This document shows positions 1 to 13,223 of a stretch of DNA of 64,000 nt, one piece after another. A program made the translations under genes and the position numbers. The DNA lies in assembly GCA_002794735.1 (NCBI GenBank), contig NBAZ01000004.1, positions 558,001-622,000 on the forward strand. Direction: 5' to 3'. Under the pieces are notes generated by a model, which had not been told where the DNA came from, searched no databases, and was given only the letters and a program-made list of their open reading frames with translations. The stretch's first letter is position 1, and the number at the start of each line of letters is the position of its first letter. Source of the stretch: Pyrrhoderma lamaoense (taxonomy: Eukaryota > Basidiomycota > Agaricomycetes > Hymenochaetales > Hymenochaetaceae).

Positions 1-690
1 CTAATCCCGCCGTTTTAGTGTATTCAAGTTGGCGTTCTACACATTCTCTTTTCATTTTCTTGCAATCCTTATTCTTTTTTTTATAACTATGTTTTTCTCT
101 CCCTTGCTCTTGCTCCTCCATCTTTTTGTTACCTCCTCCTCCCTCTCCTCCTCCACCTTCACCTTCCCATCGTTTTCGTTTGAATCCCCCCCCCCTTCCT
201 TTCTCCAGTTTACAGGCAATAAGTGTTTCCCATTCGAATATTCTCCGATGTATTATTTTTTCTTGCACAACTTGTCCGTGACAGGACCCCCCTTTTCGTC
301 TCCTTTATTCTTGGACTCAGAAGCAATATTTTTTTCTCTTCCTCGGTTTATCTTGTCATCATAGTATATCCTGCATAGCGAAATACAAAAATCTATAAAA
401 ACATATGAAAAGAATAATACTAAGATATACGTGTATAAATTTATATATACTCTTCTGGAGTGCCTGAACTTTTAGGGGGTCAAATTGGTCGTTGCTATTA
501 GCGACTAATGAACACATATATTGAAGGGATGATATAAAAAATTAATGGAATTAGAGTTGACTCCTATAATTATAATACAGTTACTTTTCTTTTTCTTCGA
601 TAACTAGGTTTCTAAGAAAGTGAGGTGAATACATTGGAAAAAGAAAAAAGATCTTCGAGGGTACGTTATATGACATGAAGTATATTTTTA

Positions 691-706
691 TGTGTGTGTG
701 TGTGTG
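691..706. repeat. (TG)8 microsatellite
   Basis: Eight uninterrupted TG units followed by AAATC. It is a simple sequence repeat beside the purine-rich tract and probably length-variable. Confidence 0.85.
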
Positions 707-740
707 AAATCAATCCACACACAATCGGCCGTCTCTGCCT

Positions 741-880
741 GTCAGGAGAGGGAGAGAGAGAGGGGGTAGGAACAGGAAGGGGAGAGTGGGCGGAGGGGTA
801 GATAAAGTTCTGGAACTGGAAATGACCTAAAGCAAATGGGAAGAGAGAGGGGGGAAGGGGAGGGGGGGGGGGGAGAACAC
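741..880. repeat. Purine-rich tract with G12 run
   Basis: The plus strand here is almost entirely A and G, including AG repeats and several G runs, the longest being twelve G at 862-873. Such asymmetric tracts can form triplex or G-quadruplex structures, which is inference. The frames read through it encode only Gly/Glu/Arg or Pro/Ser strings. Confidence 0.7.
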
Positions 881-1223
881 CCTGGGACACCTGGCACCTC
901 GATAGAAAGGTTACCAAACGCCCATAGGGAAGCATGTGGGTACAAATATGAGGAAGCAAACCCCGTTATAGTAGATATGCGCCCAGGAAAACAGCTAAAC
1001 GCCAATGGCGTTGCCACTAGCTAGTTTCGCTATATCAAGTCCACCATTCATATCAAATAGAAAAAAAGGATAGACCGGGGCATGATGATATTGATGATGT
1101 GATGATTGGGCTTTCCACAACAGAATGTATGAAGAGTGAGGAGGGAATGTAATTTTTTTTTTCTTCTTCGTTTTGCTTTCCTGAGCTTAATTTTTTTTTT
1201 TTACTAGCTTGTGGTAACATAGT

Positions 1224-2476
1224 TCACATCATCCGGCGTTTCTTCGCAGTCCGAGTATAGTGTGCAAGAACCCATTCCCGGTCGGCTTCGTCCTGTTCGA
1301 TAGTGCCTTGTCGAATCTCGTAGGCTAAAGGACACAATCAATTTTGGGAAACCGTGGTGAAAGATCAGGACATTGGAATATGTATAGACTTACGCTTCAT
1401 CTCAAAACGAGGTCCTACTTCGGCTAATTGTACCTCCTTGTGAGAAGTCTTTACAAAAACGTGGTGTCTGCAGAGATACCAAGGGCAAAAGAGGTAACCA
1501 TAGATGAATAAGTCATTTCCTGAAAAGAATGAGACGTGACCGATAAGTTTATGCACGCACCGGAAGGAGATGAAGTCGTTCTCATTTGCGAATGTCATTA
1601 CTCGCTTGCTGTCCTCCTTCGGCACAGGAAATAGAAACTTCAATATGTCACGGACACGCTCTCCAAGCTTGGAACTGAAGTTCTCAAATATCAGGTGTGG
1701 GTACTGTTCTGATACGGTGGAGGAATTATATGATGCGATATCATGTCGGAGTGCTACATTATGCAGAGAAACGTATAGAGTGGGTCCGTGAGGGAAATGT
1801 GACACAATCATGGCATCTACCAGATACACAGGAAGAGAAGTTCAGTTCCTGCCCCCCAAATTTCTCTCTTTTAGATTTGATGCATAACCACGGGGTTATG
1901 GCTTTTCAAACGCAAGAAAAAACTTACCTGGAGTTCCCCGGTGTTCATGTAGGATAATCAAATCCGTGATCTCGTTCGCTCTACATGCTTCTGCAAGCTC
2001 TTTCACGACGTAGTTACCTCGGTTTATGCGATGAGAATTAGGAAACACAAGCCGCATCTCCTTCGAGAACTGGAGGAGACGTGAGCTTGGGTCTCGAGAA
2101 GTTGTTATAAGTATCTTTGGATCAAGAACGCCAGCACGAGCGTATTCACTATCAATATGTGTAGTTGGATCTGAATCCAAATACGATTAGCTCAAAGCCT
2201 CTGAGTAATTCAAAACTAAGTCTACTCACCGGTCTGTGCTTCATCAAAAACTAGGTCCTTTCCCAAGCTCTTTGCCTCCTTTCTGAGTTCAGTTGGTAGT
2301 TGTTTCCCACTCGCCAGAGCATCCCGTAACTGTCGTTTTCGTTCAAATGTTTGCCTCTGCTGGTCCTCCAAGGATTTTGCATACACATACTGCCGCCGTT
2401 CCCGAGCTTGCCTACGAAGCTACCGAGAAGTTTCAGATAAAATACTTAGTTGTGGCCAATACCAGTAGCTCACCAT
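1224..2476 (-). CDS. IMP4: U3 snoRNP protein IMP4 (Brix domain)
   Basis: IMP4 is the Brix-domain component of the U3 snoRNP in the nucleolar small-subunit processome and is needed for early 18S pre-rRNA cleavage. The basic N-terminal helix ([17 protein letters not shown]) lies in the exon at about 2231-2419. The Brix core follows: [28 protein letters not shown], then [40 protein letters not shown] and a C-terminal tail ending KKRRMM. About five exons can be joined with GT..AG introns. The best start is ATG at 2476..2474, immediately followed by a GTGAGC donor; the next exon begins at 2419 with LRRQ, so exon 1 would be the start codon alone. No frame breaks were found. It lies head-to-tail behind SSD1. 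Confidence 0.92.
2474..2476 (-). other. Start-codon-only first exon of IMP4
   Basis: On the minus strand ATG is followed directly by GTGAGCTACTGG, and the matching acceptor (CTCGGTAG) ends at 2420, giving a 53-nt intron. The next exon reads Leu-Arg-Arg-Gln, matching the expected residues right after Met in IMP4. No in-frame ATG exists within the second exon before these conserved residues. Confidence 0.65.
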
Positions 2477-2953
2477 CGTATATTATTTTCTAAATGGGTT
2501 TCTTCAGCCAATACTTTTGCGCGGCAGATGAGACCTTAATTCGAGTTTAAGTTTTCTTAGCGGAGGAATTTGTGCAAGCGTGGGAACAATTCAATCAATG
2601 ATGCCGATCATTGTGGGTGCGCTCAGGGTAACTTAGTACTTTTACCAGTGAAGATTGCAAACAAGTTATATATAAAACATCTCTTCGTTAACATCATTTC
2701 CGAGTGAAATACAATACATCAAATGAGGCAAGCATACGAGCCGAGGAGTTCCGCAGAGTCCCTCTCGCCGTTAGAGAGTACAGGGGTACAGCGTCAACAT
2801 CATCCCCGACATCAAGGTCAGTCCGAATCATGAACGTAAATAATTGGTAGGAATAGGGAAAGTCGTAAGGAAAAAAAAGTAGCTCAAGAGAATTATAAGT
2901 ACGTGAAAGATTATTGAAACCACTTAGTTAGAATGTCTCTCAGGGTAAACCCA
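2477..2953. other. Intergenic between SSD1 stop and IMP4 start
   Basis: No coding sequence can be supported. It should hold the SSD1 3' untranslated region and the IMP4 promoter and leader; both genes are on the minus strand. No distinctive motif stands out. Confidence 0.6.
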
Positions 2954-5900
2954 TCATTTCTTTTGATGCTCTTGAGCATAAGGATTAACGCTATAAACCT
3001 TGATAACTGGTGGACTCTTAGTAAGATCCGCAGTAACAATGACCTGGATATTTTACCATTAGTATTAAATTAGACGATTACAATCAAAGACATTCTTACC
3101 GGCACAGTCATTAATTCACGGATATCCTGGATCTTATGACCATTGGCCGAGGTGCGAAGTCCTTCAAACTGTGGCTTAATCTTCGCCTGAGATGCAAGAC
3201 GCTGTTTAGACCTCTCCTTTACTGCATCAGTATTCGAGCGCCCCAAGACGATTTCATCTTCTGCGTCATCCTCATCAAACAAGGCAGACTCTGCCTGTAC
3301 TGAAAGCGAAGTAACTTCCATATTCATAGCGTGCTGTTCTGCAGTTTGTTTGACCTTCTTTAGATGCTCATCATCGCTGTTCTCTGCAAGCCAGGAAATC
3401 ACATCACGTTCTGACCAGTAAATCTGAAGAGTGTGACTATGTTCATCATAAACATGGTTCTATACATGCAACGTTAGATTGTAAGGATATATCAAACCAT
3501 CGAAAGACTTACATCAATAGGCATTTGATCAACATGAACACGCTTCTCGATGCCAAATTCGGGTACCATCACATCAAAGGCGGCATCAAGAACGCCGACA
3601 ACGGTAGCAGGTCGGATAACTGGACCATAGCGCTGAGTAAGATCTGAAATCATCACACACAAATACAAGTGTGTGGACTGTTCCTGAGCCAACTTCGATG
3701 ATTCATTCTTACTAAGGAAACGCAACACCAAATTGTTAGAGATAGACCCCAAAGATGAATGATCAAAACTCACATGTTGCATTGCTGAGCAACCTTTGCA
3801 ACCGAATCACGATCCATTGAAAACTTGGGCTCAGTACCCGGTGCAGTCGTAATGATAGATTCAAGCTGCCTATGCACGATAATATCCGCATAGCGTCGGA
3901 TGGGAGATGTAAAATGTGTATAGAGTGGCATGTTCAGTGCATAATGGCTATACTTGGCAATGTCGAGCATGCCTGCACAGAAGTACTTCGCAGTGTGCAT
4001 GGCCTTGTAGGCAAAAATTTGAAGAAGTTTACGGGCAGTGATATTTTCAATAGCATCAAAGGATCTCATGAAGGCACCGACAGAAGAAGTATCAAAAGTA
4101 AAACCAAGACGAGCTGCACGGTCCTTAAATGCGTTCATACGGCGCTCGAAAGGTGCTTCATGACGACGAAGGAAGGCTTGTTCAGGGAGATTATGAGCCA
4201 CTTGCTGAGCAACCGTGATATTTGTCAAGAGCATGAACTACAATCATTTGTTAGAGAATAAATTTGTAGAAGACGATATCTAGTTCACCTCTTCGATGAG
4301 TTTTTGGGATTCTATTCGTTCCTCAATTGCAGTATCCGTGGGAAGACCATTGTCATCAAGCGAAAATGACAATTTGGGGGATTCAAGACTGAGACATCCA
4401 GTCTGATGACGTTTTGCGCGCAGTTTCTGTGCGAGGCCATGTAAGACCTTAATATCATGCTCAACATCTACAACTTCGAACTCCGGGGCAACAGCTAGTG
4501 CACCAACTGGTTTACCGTCGATGATATTCTGAGCGTCATCGTAAGTGAGACGCGAACACGATCTTGATACAAATTATCTTTAGAAATATGTCCTTTTTCA
4601 AGTGAATAAAAGTCATACCTGATAATGGTTTTTTCAAATCGTTTCTTAAGAACCTTGGCGTCATCTGTCATAGTAAATGTGACAGTAAATGCTAGGCGCT
4701 CCTGTAAAGGAACAAGACTGCATATTTGCTCGCTAAGTGCAGGTGGAAGCATGGGCACAGCACGTTGAACAAGATATACACTTGTTGCCCTCTTACGAGC
4801 ATCACGATCTAACGCGGTATTTGGCTTCACAAAGTGGGATACATCCGCAATGTGAACTGAGACATCGTAAGTGCCATCCTCGTTTTTCTTGATAGACAGC
4901 GCGTCGTCGAAATCCTTTGCAGAAGCAGGATCAATCGTAAAGACACGATCCTTGCGCATATCCTTTCGTATTTCATATTCCCTTTCCGGAATACTAAATT
5001 TTATAATATTGTTATTATCAACTTCACATGAAGAAGTTAAGATAACTCACGTCCAGGGTGTCGGGGAAGGCACTTCAATACATTGTCAGTGAACTCCTCG
5101 GTCGGGAAATTGCAGTCTTTCAATAATGCGCTAGTTTCCACTTCAATATCACCAATCGGTCCGAGCTCTTCTACAAGGGTGCCGAATGGATGGAGGGAAC
5201 TGATTGGCTATATACTTAGTTAGCATTGCTGCCGCTTCACTTAATCATAATACCTTACATGACGTTTAATACAAGCAACGAATAACTTGTTAGCATACGC
5301 CTCGGAGTTCTGAACAAAGTCCGGAGGAGCCTGCTCAGTCGGTATAGCGATGAGCGGAACCCGCTTGTCGGTGGGCTTAAACCATACGATCTTCGGTCTC
5401 TCAATAGGTCCACGCTTTGGTTCTTCACCACGGTCTCCCTCACGCTCGCGACGTTCGGCCTCTTGTTTCTCCTTTGTGGCAGCAGACGATGGCCGAAGAA
5501 GGCCCAAAGTTCCTGAGAACAATTGGCCTGGCATTCGCTCTACAACCGCAACTACGTGACCAGCGAATTGGGGTTTGACTTCATCTGTCACTTCCTCATC
5601 TTCAAACAACATGAGTCCTTGTCCTTCGACTTCTACGTCATCCTTCTTCTTATCATTCTTTCGTCCAGCAGCGGATTTAGGATCATAGGCGGCGTTCTCC
5701 TCCTTTTTGCGTTTTTTCTCTTCCTTCTCCTTTTTGGTTCCCCAAACATCATCCACATCAAGGAGTTCGACGGCAACAATATCTCCTTCTAGTGCGCGAT
5801 TACGATCCTTAGAACCACAGATATAGATATCTGCATCGAGAACTTCTGTTGCAACATATGCATCCGATCTATTGCGCTTATTAACTCGAAGGATGCCAAC

Positions 5901-7774
5901 CACGAGTTTTCCGGCCGCCAAAAGGGGTGGTAATGATGCTTGAGGTAAGTATGGAGCAAAAAGGGATTTCCTCTGCGGCTGACTGCTCTGCTGCTGCAAC
6001 GCCATTTGGAATTGCTGTTGCTGCTGCTGAAGTAGGTTGAGACCCCCAAGACCCATCATGTTTGCAGCCATCATGTTAGGGAGCATATTGGGGAAACTGA
6101 ATGATGGAAGCTTCTGGTGGTGACCTCCCGCTGCAGCACGGAACTGTTGAAGACTTTGAAGTTGAGCTTGAGCCTGAGCAAGATCTGTAAGTCCAGGATT
6201 TGCATTGATTGGACCAACACCCCCATCTACAGGATAAAAATTGAGATAAGACAAAAATCAATATCTGTGAACACTTACTCATGCGCCAGCTTGTGTCAGC
6301 ACGCGAAGCCTGTCGCGAATGCGCAGGCATAACATTGGGCGGGGGATTGAATCCATCTTCGAATCCATCCTGGCCATACGGGCTTGAATAACTAATTGAT
6401 GCATTTGGACCAGTTGACTTATTAAGTACATTGACACTATGACGGCGCCCGTGTCCTTTTGGCAGGGATTGCTGCGTATCTAGACCCATCATTGGAGTAC
6501 TGAATTGGCCCATCGTAAAGTTGCTATTCATCGCACTTGGCAATGTGCTTTGTACACGTCTATGTCCTGAAGCCCTTCCAGGGAAGGTTGAACCTAGAAT
6601 TTGGTTAGAGGCTAACTGCTGCTGATATAATACAGCTTGCTGTTGTTGCAACGCTTCAATCTGACTCTGTAGAGCCATCTGAACGACATTGAGATTAAAA
6701 CCTGAAAAAGAATCAAATTGGTAAAGAAGGTACCTGTTCGGCCATAATTCCGGTGATCTCGCCGCCAGTACTCGTAGTCCTTCTATGTTCCTGAGGCGGA
6801 AGGGCCAAACTCTCTTGTTGATGATGCTGTTGAGGGAACTGGAAGTTCGCATCTTCTTCACTGATAGCAGGGCCTATAGAGGGAGGATTAGTCGCACCAC
6901 GCCTTCTAGCACCAAATGTGAATGTTGGAGCAAGCTGGGGCCTGCCAGAAGGGCCAATAATCTCCGCTTGACTCTGAGCCTGCTCCTGGCGAGCAAGCGC
7001 TGCAAAGCGGGGAGCGGTAAAATTCTGAGATTGGGAGCGAGGTTGATGATTGGGCTGAAATGAAGGAGCTTCAGAAATTTCCCCGTCCTCAAATGCGCCG
7101 TGATCTTCAGCATCCTCACTCATGGACCCCAAGTGCGGCGAGTATGAGTTACTAAATCCCATTTGTGGCGCTTTCATAACACCAAGAGATGCAGCTTTCT
7201 TGTGCTTAATATCTGTAGCACTTAGTCCAGGGAATGAACCTGCACCTGGTTCAAAAACGGGGGCATTGATATTTGATCCCAACTGAGGCTGCTGATTGTT
7301 ACCAATGGATTCGGAGTTGCTTGGAGCCATGCTCTTCAGGTCAGATATCATGCGCTGGAGGTTGACCAGAGCATCGCCTGCGTTCTCTTCAGTCTGACCC
7401 GCTTTAGCATTGCTAGGCGAAGTTGAGGACACATTTGAGCCTTGTTGACGACCACCTTGGCCGTTGTTACTGAGAGTACGCTTCCCGCCACGTCCACCGC
7501 TTTTCATCCCTCGAGTACTATGGCTTCGATTGGTATCACTAGTAGAATTGGATTTCTGAATGGAATCTGACTTCCTAGCACCCGTTACCTGGCCAGATTT
7601 GTTGCTATTCTGCGACGACGGCCGCGCCATATCTTTTCCAGCCTGTGCCGAAATGCTACGGTTCATATTTGAGCCACGCCTTCCACCACGTCCATTAGGT
7701 TTATTTCCCGCCGAAGAGGGTTCTCTCTTTAGAGTAGTTGATTGCTGCGTTGTGGTAGGAACTTCGTCTGTCAT
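2954..7774 (-). CDS. SSD1: SSD1/Sts5-type RNA-binding protein, RNase II family
   Basis: This is the fungal Ssd1/Dis3L2 branch of the RNase II family. In yeast Ssd1 is a cytoplasmic mRNA-binding translational repressor acting on cell-wall mRNAs downstream of the NDR kinase Cbk1. The first exon encodes about 340 disordered residues rich in Ser, Asn, Gln and Gly, followed by Gln-rich stretches. Two cold-shock domains lie at about 5950-5250 (GKLVVGILRVNKRNRSDAYV; FAGHVVAVVERMPGQLFSGT). The RNB domain starts near 4970, and YTHFTSPIRRYADI with GPVIRPATVVGVLD mark its second half. The protein ends in SVNPYAQEHQKK. Around ten exons and roughly 1,300 residues fit the family. All four active-site aspartates (D-x5-D-x-D-D at 4903-4932) are present, unlike yeast Ssd1. 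Confidence 0.93.
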
Positions 7775-8352
7775 GTTAAGTCGTGAAGAGTGTTATTTTA
7801 ATGGATTTTTTTGCGCTTATATTAGCTATTTATCAGATGTTTTTGGATTTCAATGTTTCTGTTGAAGCTCAGTGATCTAAGAGTAGATAAGTGAAACTGT
7901 CAGTTAACCGGTAAAAGAGACTGCTGCGCGACACGAGGCACATCCCCAACGAGAGACAAGATAGAGAAGAGTACAGACCTGAGAGTTGGTAGAAAATAGA
8001 CAGGATTTACTGAAGACTTGCCCTGTGGGGCGGGTGGGGAAGAATGGTAGGCTTGCCTGCGGTAGGCGTGTATGAGACTCGTATCGTTGCAAGTTAAGAG
8101 TTGAGCTGGGGCTCTCGCCGTTCGTGTCCGCGTATGATGTACTCCGCAATCGTGGGAACTTTTTGCATCCGTCTTACATCACGCATCTCACTATCTTACT
8201 TCTCCTCCTGGCTTATTACAAAATATGCAGACCCAGACTCCTGTTTTTAAATATTAAATTCAAGTAAAAGAATCTAGAATATATTTTCAGGACGAGTATC
8301 GCCGTCTATTTTACAGGACCGTGTACATAATCCAGATATGATCACTTTCCGT
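7775..8352. other. Intergenic: SSD1 promoter/leader and IDH2 3' region
   Basis: No gene is supported. SSD1 runs left from 7774 and IDH2 ends at 8353, both on the minus strand, so this should contain a long SSD1 5' leader and promoter. One minus-strand open frame (7904-8149) has no recognisable content and I treat it as chance. Confidence 0.55.
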
Positions 8353-10235
<1,883 letters not shown>

Positions 10236-10544
10236 GGTGAGATGTCAAGGGCACTGTGCAGCCAGCCGCAAGTACGTTAGAGTATGAGGAGGGTTAGATG
10301 GAGAGGAGTGGAGAAGAGAGCCAAGTACTGGTAGTTGACGTTCAAAAAAGTGGACGAGCCCGAAACCGGCTAGACCGGTGTGACATCAGCCCGAAGAGAT
10401 AAGATTTACGGACTGTATCGGTCATGGTCACTCTCGGTCATAGTACTAGTACATGCAGTCCTGTCCTTCTATTGAATATAATAATACAACCGTGTATCTA
10501 CTCGCTCTCGTGAATACTAACAAATCAAAACGGTATCGGTATCA
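10236..10544. other. Intergenic between VPS24 stop and IDH2 start
   Basis: About 310 bp with no coding signal. It lies between the IDH2 start codon and the VPS24 stop codon on the same strand and presumably holds the IDH2 promoter. Confidence 0.6.
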
Positions 10545-11409
10545 TCATCCACTCAACAGGTCACTCAGTTGTTTCTGATACTCTGCCAAATTGCGCTCCT
10601 CATCCTCATCCACCTTATCCTCTTCAGCCTATTCAATAGTCATCATCTGTCATACACGGGATTCGTGGTAAAGACAAATAGACTCACAGGTAATTGGCTA
10701 TTGACAGATCCGATAGCTCCCAGTTTGCCGTCTGTGATGTCAAACAATACTCTCTCAACCTCAGCATCTGCCTCTTCTTCTAGCTCTTCATCGTCCTCCA
10801 TATCCATCACATCTTCTAACATCTCTTCCATTATTCCAGCCTTGAGAGATATAAGTATATGCTTCGCGATCTCTTAGGCAGTCCTACCTTCGTCATTTCC
10901 ATACTCATTTCACGCATCGTTTGACTGATTTGAGGTAGCTTGATCAGTGAATTTGAAAGTTTCATTATTTCTGTGGACTTCTGTAATGTTCCTGTAACCT
11001 TGACCATGGCTATTTACGTTTAAACTCATTATAAAATTTATATAATATTTGATCTGATACTCACCCAGCTGTTGCATAAGCTGGTTGTTGATGGATCCAA
11101 GGCGAGCCTTGCTCACAGACAGTCGGTCTTTCTGCTTGTGACTCCTAACAACTTCTCTTGCCAGTATTTTCGCATTCTTCACATCTCCTTTTGTGGCGAG
11201 CTGCTTGACTTGTGTTTGGGCCTTCTTCGTAGCCATGTCAAGCTAGTATAGACTACTATTAATTATTGACCTGAGAACGATGGATGGGTGAAAGCCAACC
11301 TGCCTCATCTCCCTATCGAGTTGTCGTTGTTCACCTCGAATTTGGTCTGCCATGATCGTATCTTTTCCTCAGGAGTTGGACCATAGAGAAATCTGTTAAT
11401 AGACTGCAT
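10545..11409 (-). CDS. VPS24: ESCRT-III subunit Vps24/CHMP3
   Basis: Vps24 (CHMP3) is a Snf7-family ESCRT-III protein that co-assembles with Vps2 on endosomes during multivesicular-body sorting. The start exon reads MQSINRFLYGPTPEEKIRSW, the typical Vps24 beginning. The basic helical core follows (KGDVKNAKILAREVVRSHKQ, LGSINNQLMQQL), then TLQKSTEIMKLSNSLIKLPQ and the acidic segment EEMLEDVMDMEDDEELEEEA with RVLFDITDGKLG. The final exon (EEDKVDEDEERNLAEYQKQL) is acidic and helical, in the position of the MIM region that recruits Vps4. About 225 residues in five or six exons, with no frame problem. Vps24 is preferred over Vps2/Did4 because of the C-terminal RVLFDIT segment and the N-terminal FLYGPTPEEK. 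Confidence 0.93.
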
Positions 11410-11823
11410 AAGGGTTGATCATGGACAAAAGGAAAGTGTAGTTGCGCAGCTACAATGTACGTCTGATCGACAGAATAGGCTGTGAACCGTAATGCGACGC
11501 AATTAATGATACAGTCAATCTTATTCTTGAACTGATACCATCATACTATCGGCACATTCTCTCGAACTTTATATTACCCCAAAGTCTAAGAGCGAATTGT
11601 GTATAATCAACTCAAACTCTAAATATAGTTTATGGCACCGATTGTGAATGCTAAAATCGCCTTGAAGTCCTCGGCTGGTACTAAGTCTATACAACACCAG
11701 TCAGCCACTTGAGATGTCTTGAGCTTTCAGTATGATACAGTCCATTCATCTATCTCTACTCTCATCTTCTTGGATCCGGTATCCTCTCTTGCATCTTCCT
11801 AATTTATCTCCTTAATTATAAGA
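11410..11823. other. Divergent promoter region, VPS24 / GPI protein
   Basis: This is the 414-bp spacer between the start codons of two divergent genes. No coding frame or distinctive motif was found; it is AT-rich near the plus-strand gene start. Confidence 0.6.
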
Positions 11824-13077
11824 ATGTTCGGCAGGCCAACTACACTCTCGCTTCTGGTCATCTACGGTGTGCGATCTGTTTTCTCTCAGATCAAGCCAAC
11901 TACACCAGGTCCAAATGAGACTTACACTGCAGGCTCTTCTTGTAAGATAGCTTGGATACCTGACTTTTCTGGATCATGGAGGAATTTCTCTATCGGTTGG
12001 TATCTACTAGTATATGTATATGACAAAACGAAGAAATATCGTGCTAATTACTGATCATATATGCTCACGTAGATCTAATGTCTGGATCGAACTTGAACAT
12101 GAGCCTTGTCACCAACGTCGCAAATGAACTCGACGGTACAGACAAATCTCTAACGCCTTATTCGTGGACTTGCCCTGAGGTCGATCCATATTCTGCGATA
12201 TACTTTTACCAGGTAGTTCAGATCAAATAGTAATGAGAAATATATAAATAAGTAAAACTTTGTATACTAGTTTACCATTGAGGACGACATCTCTACAAGA
12301 ACATGGACTAGTCGTTTCATGGTAAGTTAACTACCCTTAGATTTCAGATCACAGGCTAAGCCATCCCATAAATGATAGATTGCATCCCCATCGGATGAAT
12401 CAGAGCCCCCAGAGTATCCACAACAACCAAATGGAGATTCCATACCATGGGGAGTTGGTCACATCAAGGAATCAACGGGAACACAGAATAATGCTACGAC
12501 TATATCAAGTGTTACCGTCAGTGAGTTTGACAATGACTCCGCACCTCAGGCAACTCTGGCCATACCATCTTCAAGTTCGGATGACTCCGAGTCTATCCCT
12601 GGAAGGAATAAGCCTCATAAATACAAATCCGAACCTGAGACCTCTGGTGATACCACAGACGATTCTATCAACCAAACTACAGATCAAGAGGATTCTGAAA
12701 CCTATGACTCGGAAGATGATACTAGCGAATCAGATACCCAATATGGCGACTCGGAAGGCACAAGATCTACTACACACGCGACAACCATGGCTCATCAGCA
12801 TGTCTCAAGCCCTAATCCCTCTTCAGAAGATGACCCTGATCAGGACGCCAACGATGAAGATGGCCCTGGTTCCGATTCTGAGGAACCTAACTCTTCCAGG
12901 GACTCTGGGACAACTGATGAGGCAGATGGTGAAGATGAGATCTCAAAGTCTAAATGTCGTTGTGAGCCCGATTATGGGTATGGATACGCAACAGGTGGTT
13001 CAACAGGATTGAAACGAGGTGACGTTGGAATGTTGTTTATGTTCACTTCTTTTACCCTGGCGGTATTATATTTATAA
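11824..13077 (+). CDS. Secreted GPI-anchored Ser/Thr-rich protein, Kre9/Knh1-like
   Basis: The product begins with a hydrophobic signal peptide (LSLLVIYGVRSVFSQ). A compact N-terminal domain of the Kre9/Knh1 (Ser-Thr-rich GPI-anchored) family follows: YTAGSSCKIAWIPDFSGSWR, then LMSGSNLNMSLVTNVANELD, and after an intron YSWTCPEVDPYSAIYFYQF and TRTWTSRFMI. The last exon (about 12380-13077) is a long acidic stalk of Ser, Asp, Glu, Thr and Pro (read in the frame ending at 13077), then a hydrophobic C-terminus (GMLFMFTSFTLAVLYL) suited to a GPI signal. Four exons. The family is linked to cell-wall beta-glucan organisation, but the function here is inferred. A Cys pair (KCRCEPDYG) lies just before the anchor. 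A second open frame overlaps the last exon and is a shadow. Confidence 0.8.
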
Positions 13078-13223
13078 ACTCTATTGTTCTATCTTCATAG
13101 CTCCTATTGTACTTCTATTGTCAAAACACTTGTCTTTTTTGATACTTTTTTTCTTGCTATAGTAATATCAATCGATATCAGTTGTTGGAACAGTTACAGC
13201 GAGGATATATGTGTATATCTGAG

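Larger units (their letters stand above)
1..1223. other. Intergenic, low-complexity region
   Basis: I see no credible gene here. The stretch holds T-rich and C/T-rich tracts (about 60-200), a TG dinucleotide repeat, a long purine-rich tract with a G12 run, and poly-T just downstream of the IMP4 stop. Open frames inside it are made of compositionally biased residues and have no recognisable domain. The right end is probably the IMP4 3' untranslated region. Confidence 0.6.

Noticed and set aside
29..364. Open frame of 111 codons at the left edge, hydrophobic and Ser/Phe-rich
   Set aside because: The composition follows the T- and C/T-rich DNA, there is no organised membrane pattern or family motif, and it ends in low-complexity sequence.
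742..1024. Overlapping open frames in the purine-rich tract on both strands
   Set aside because: They encode Gly/Glu/Arg or Pro/Ser/Leu strings dictated by the repeat and overlap each other in several frames.
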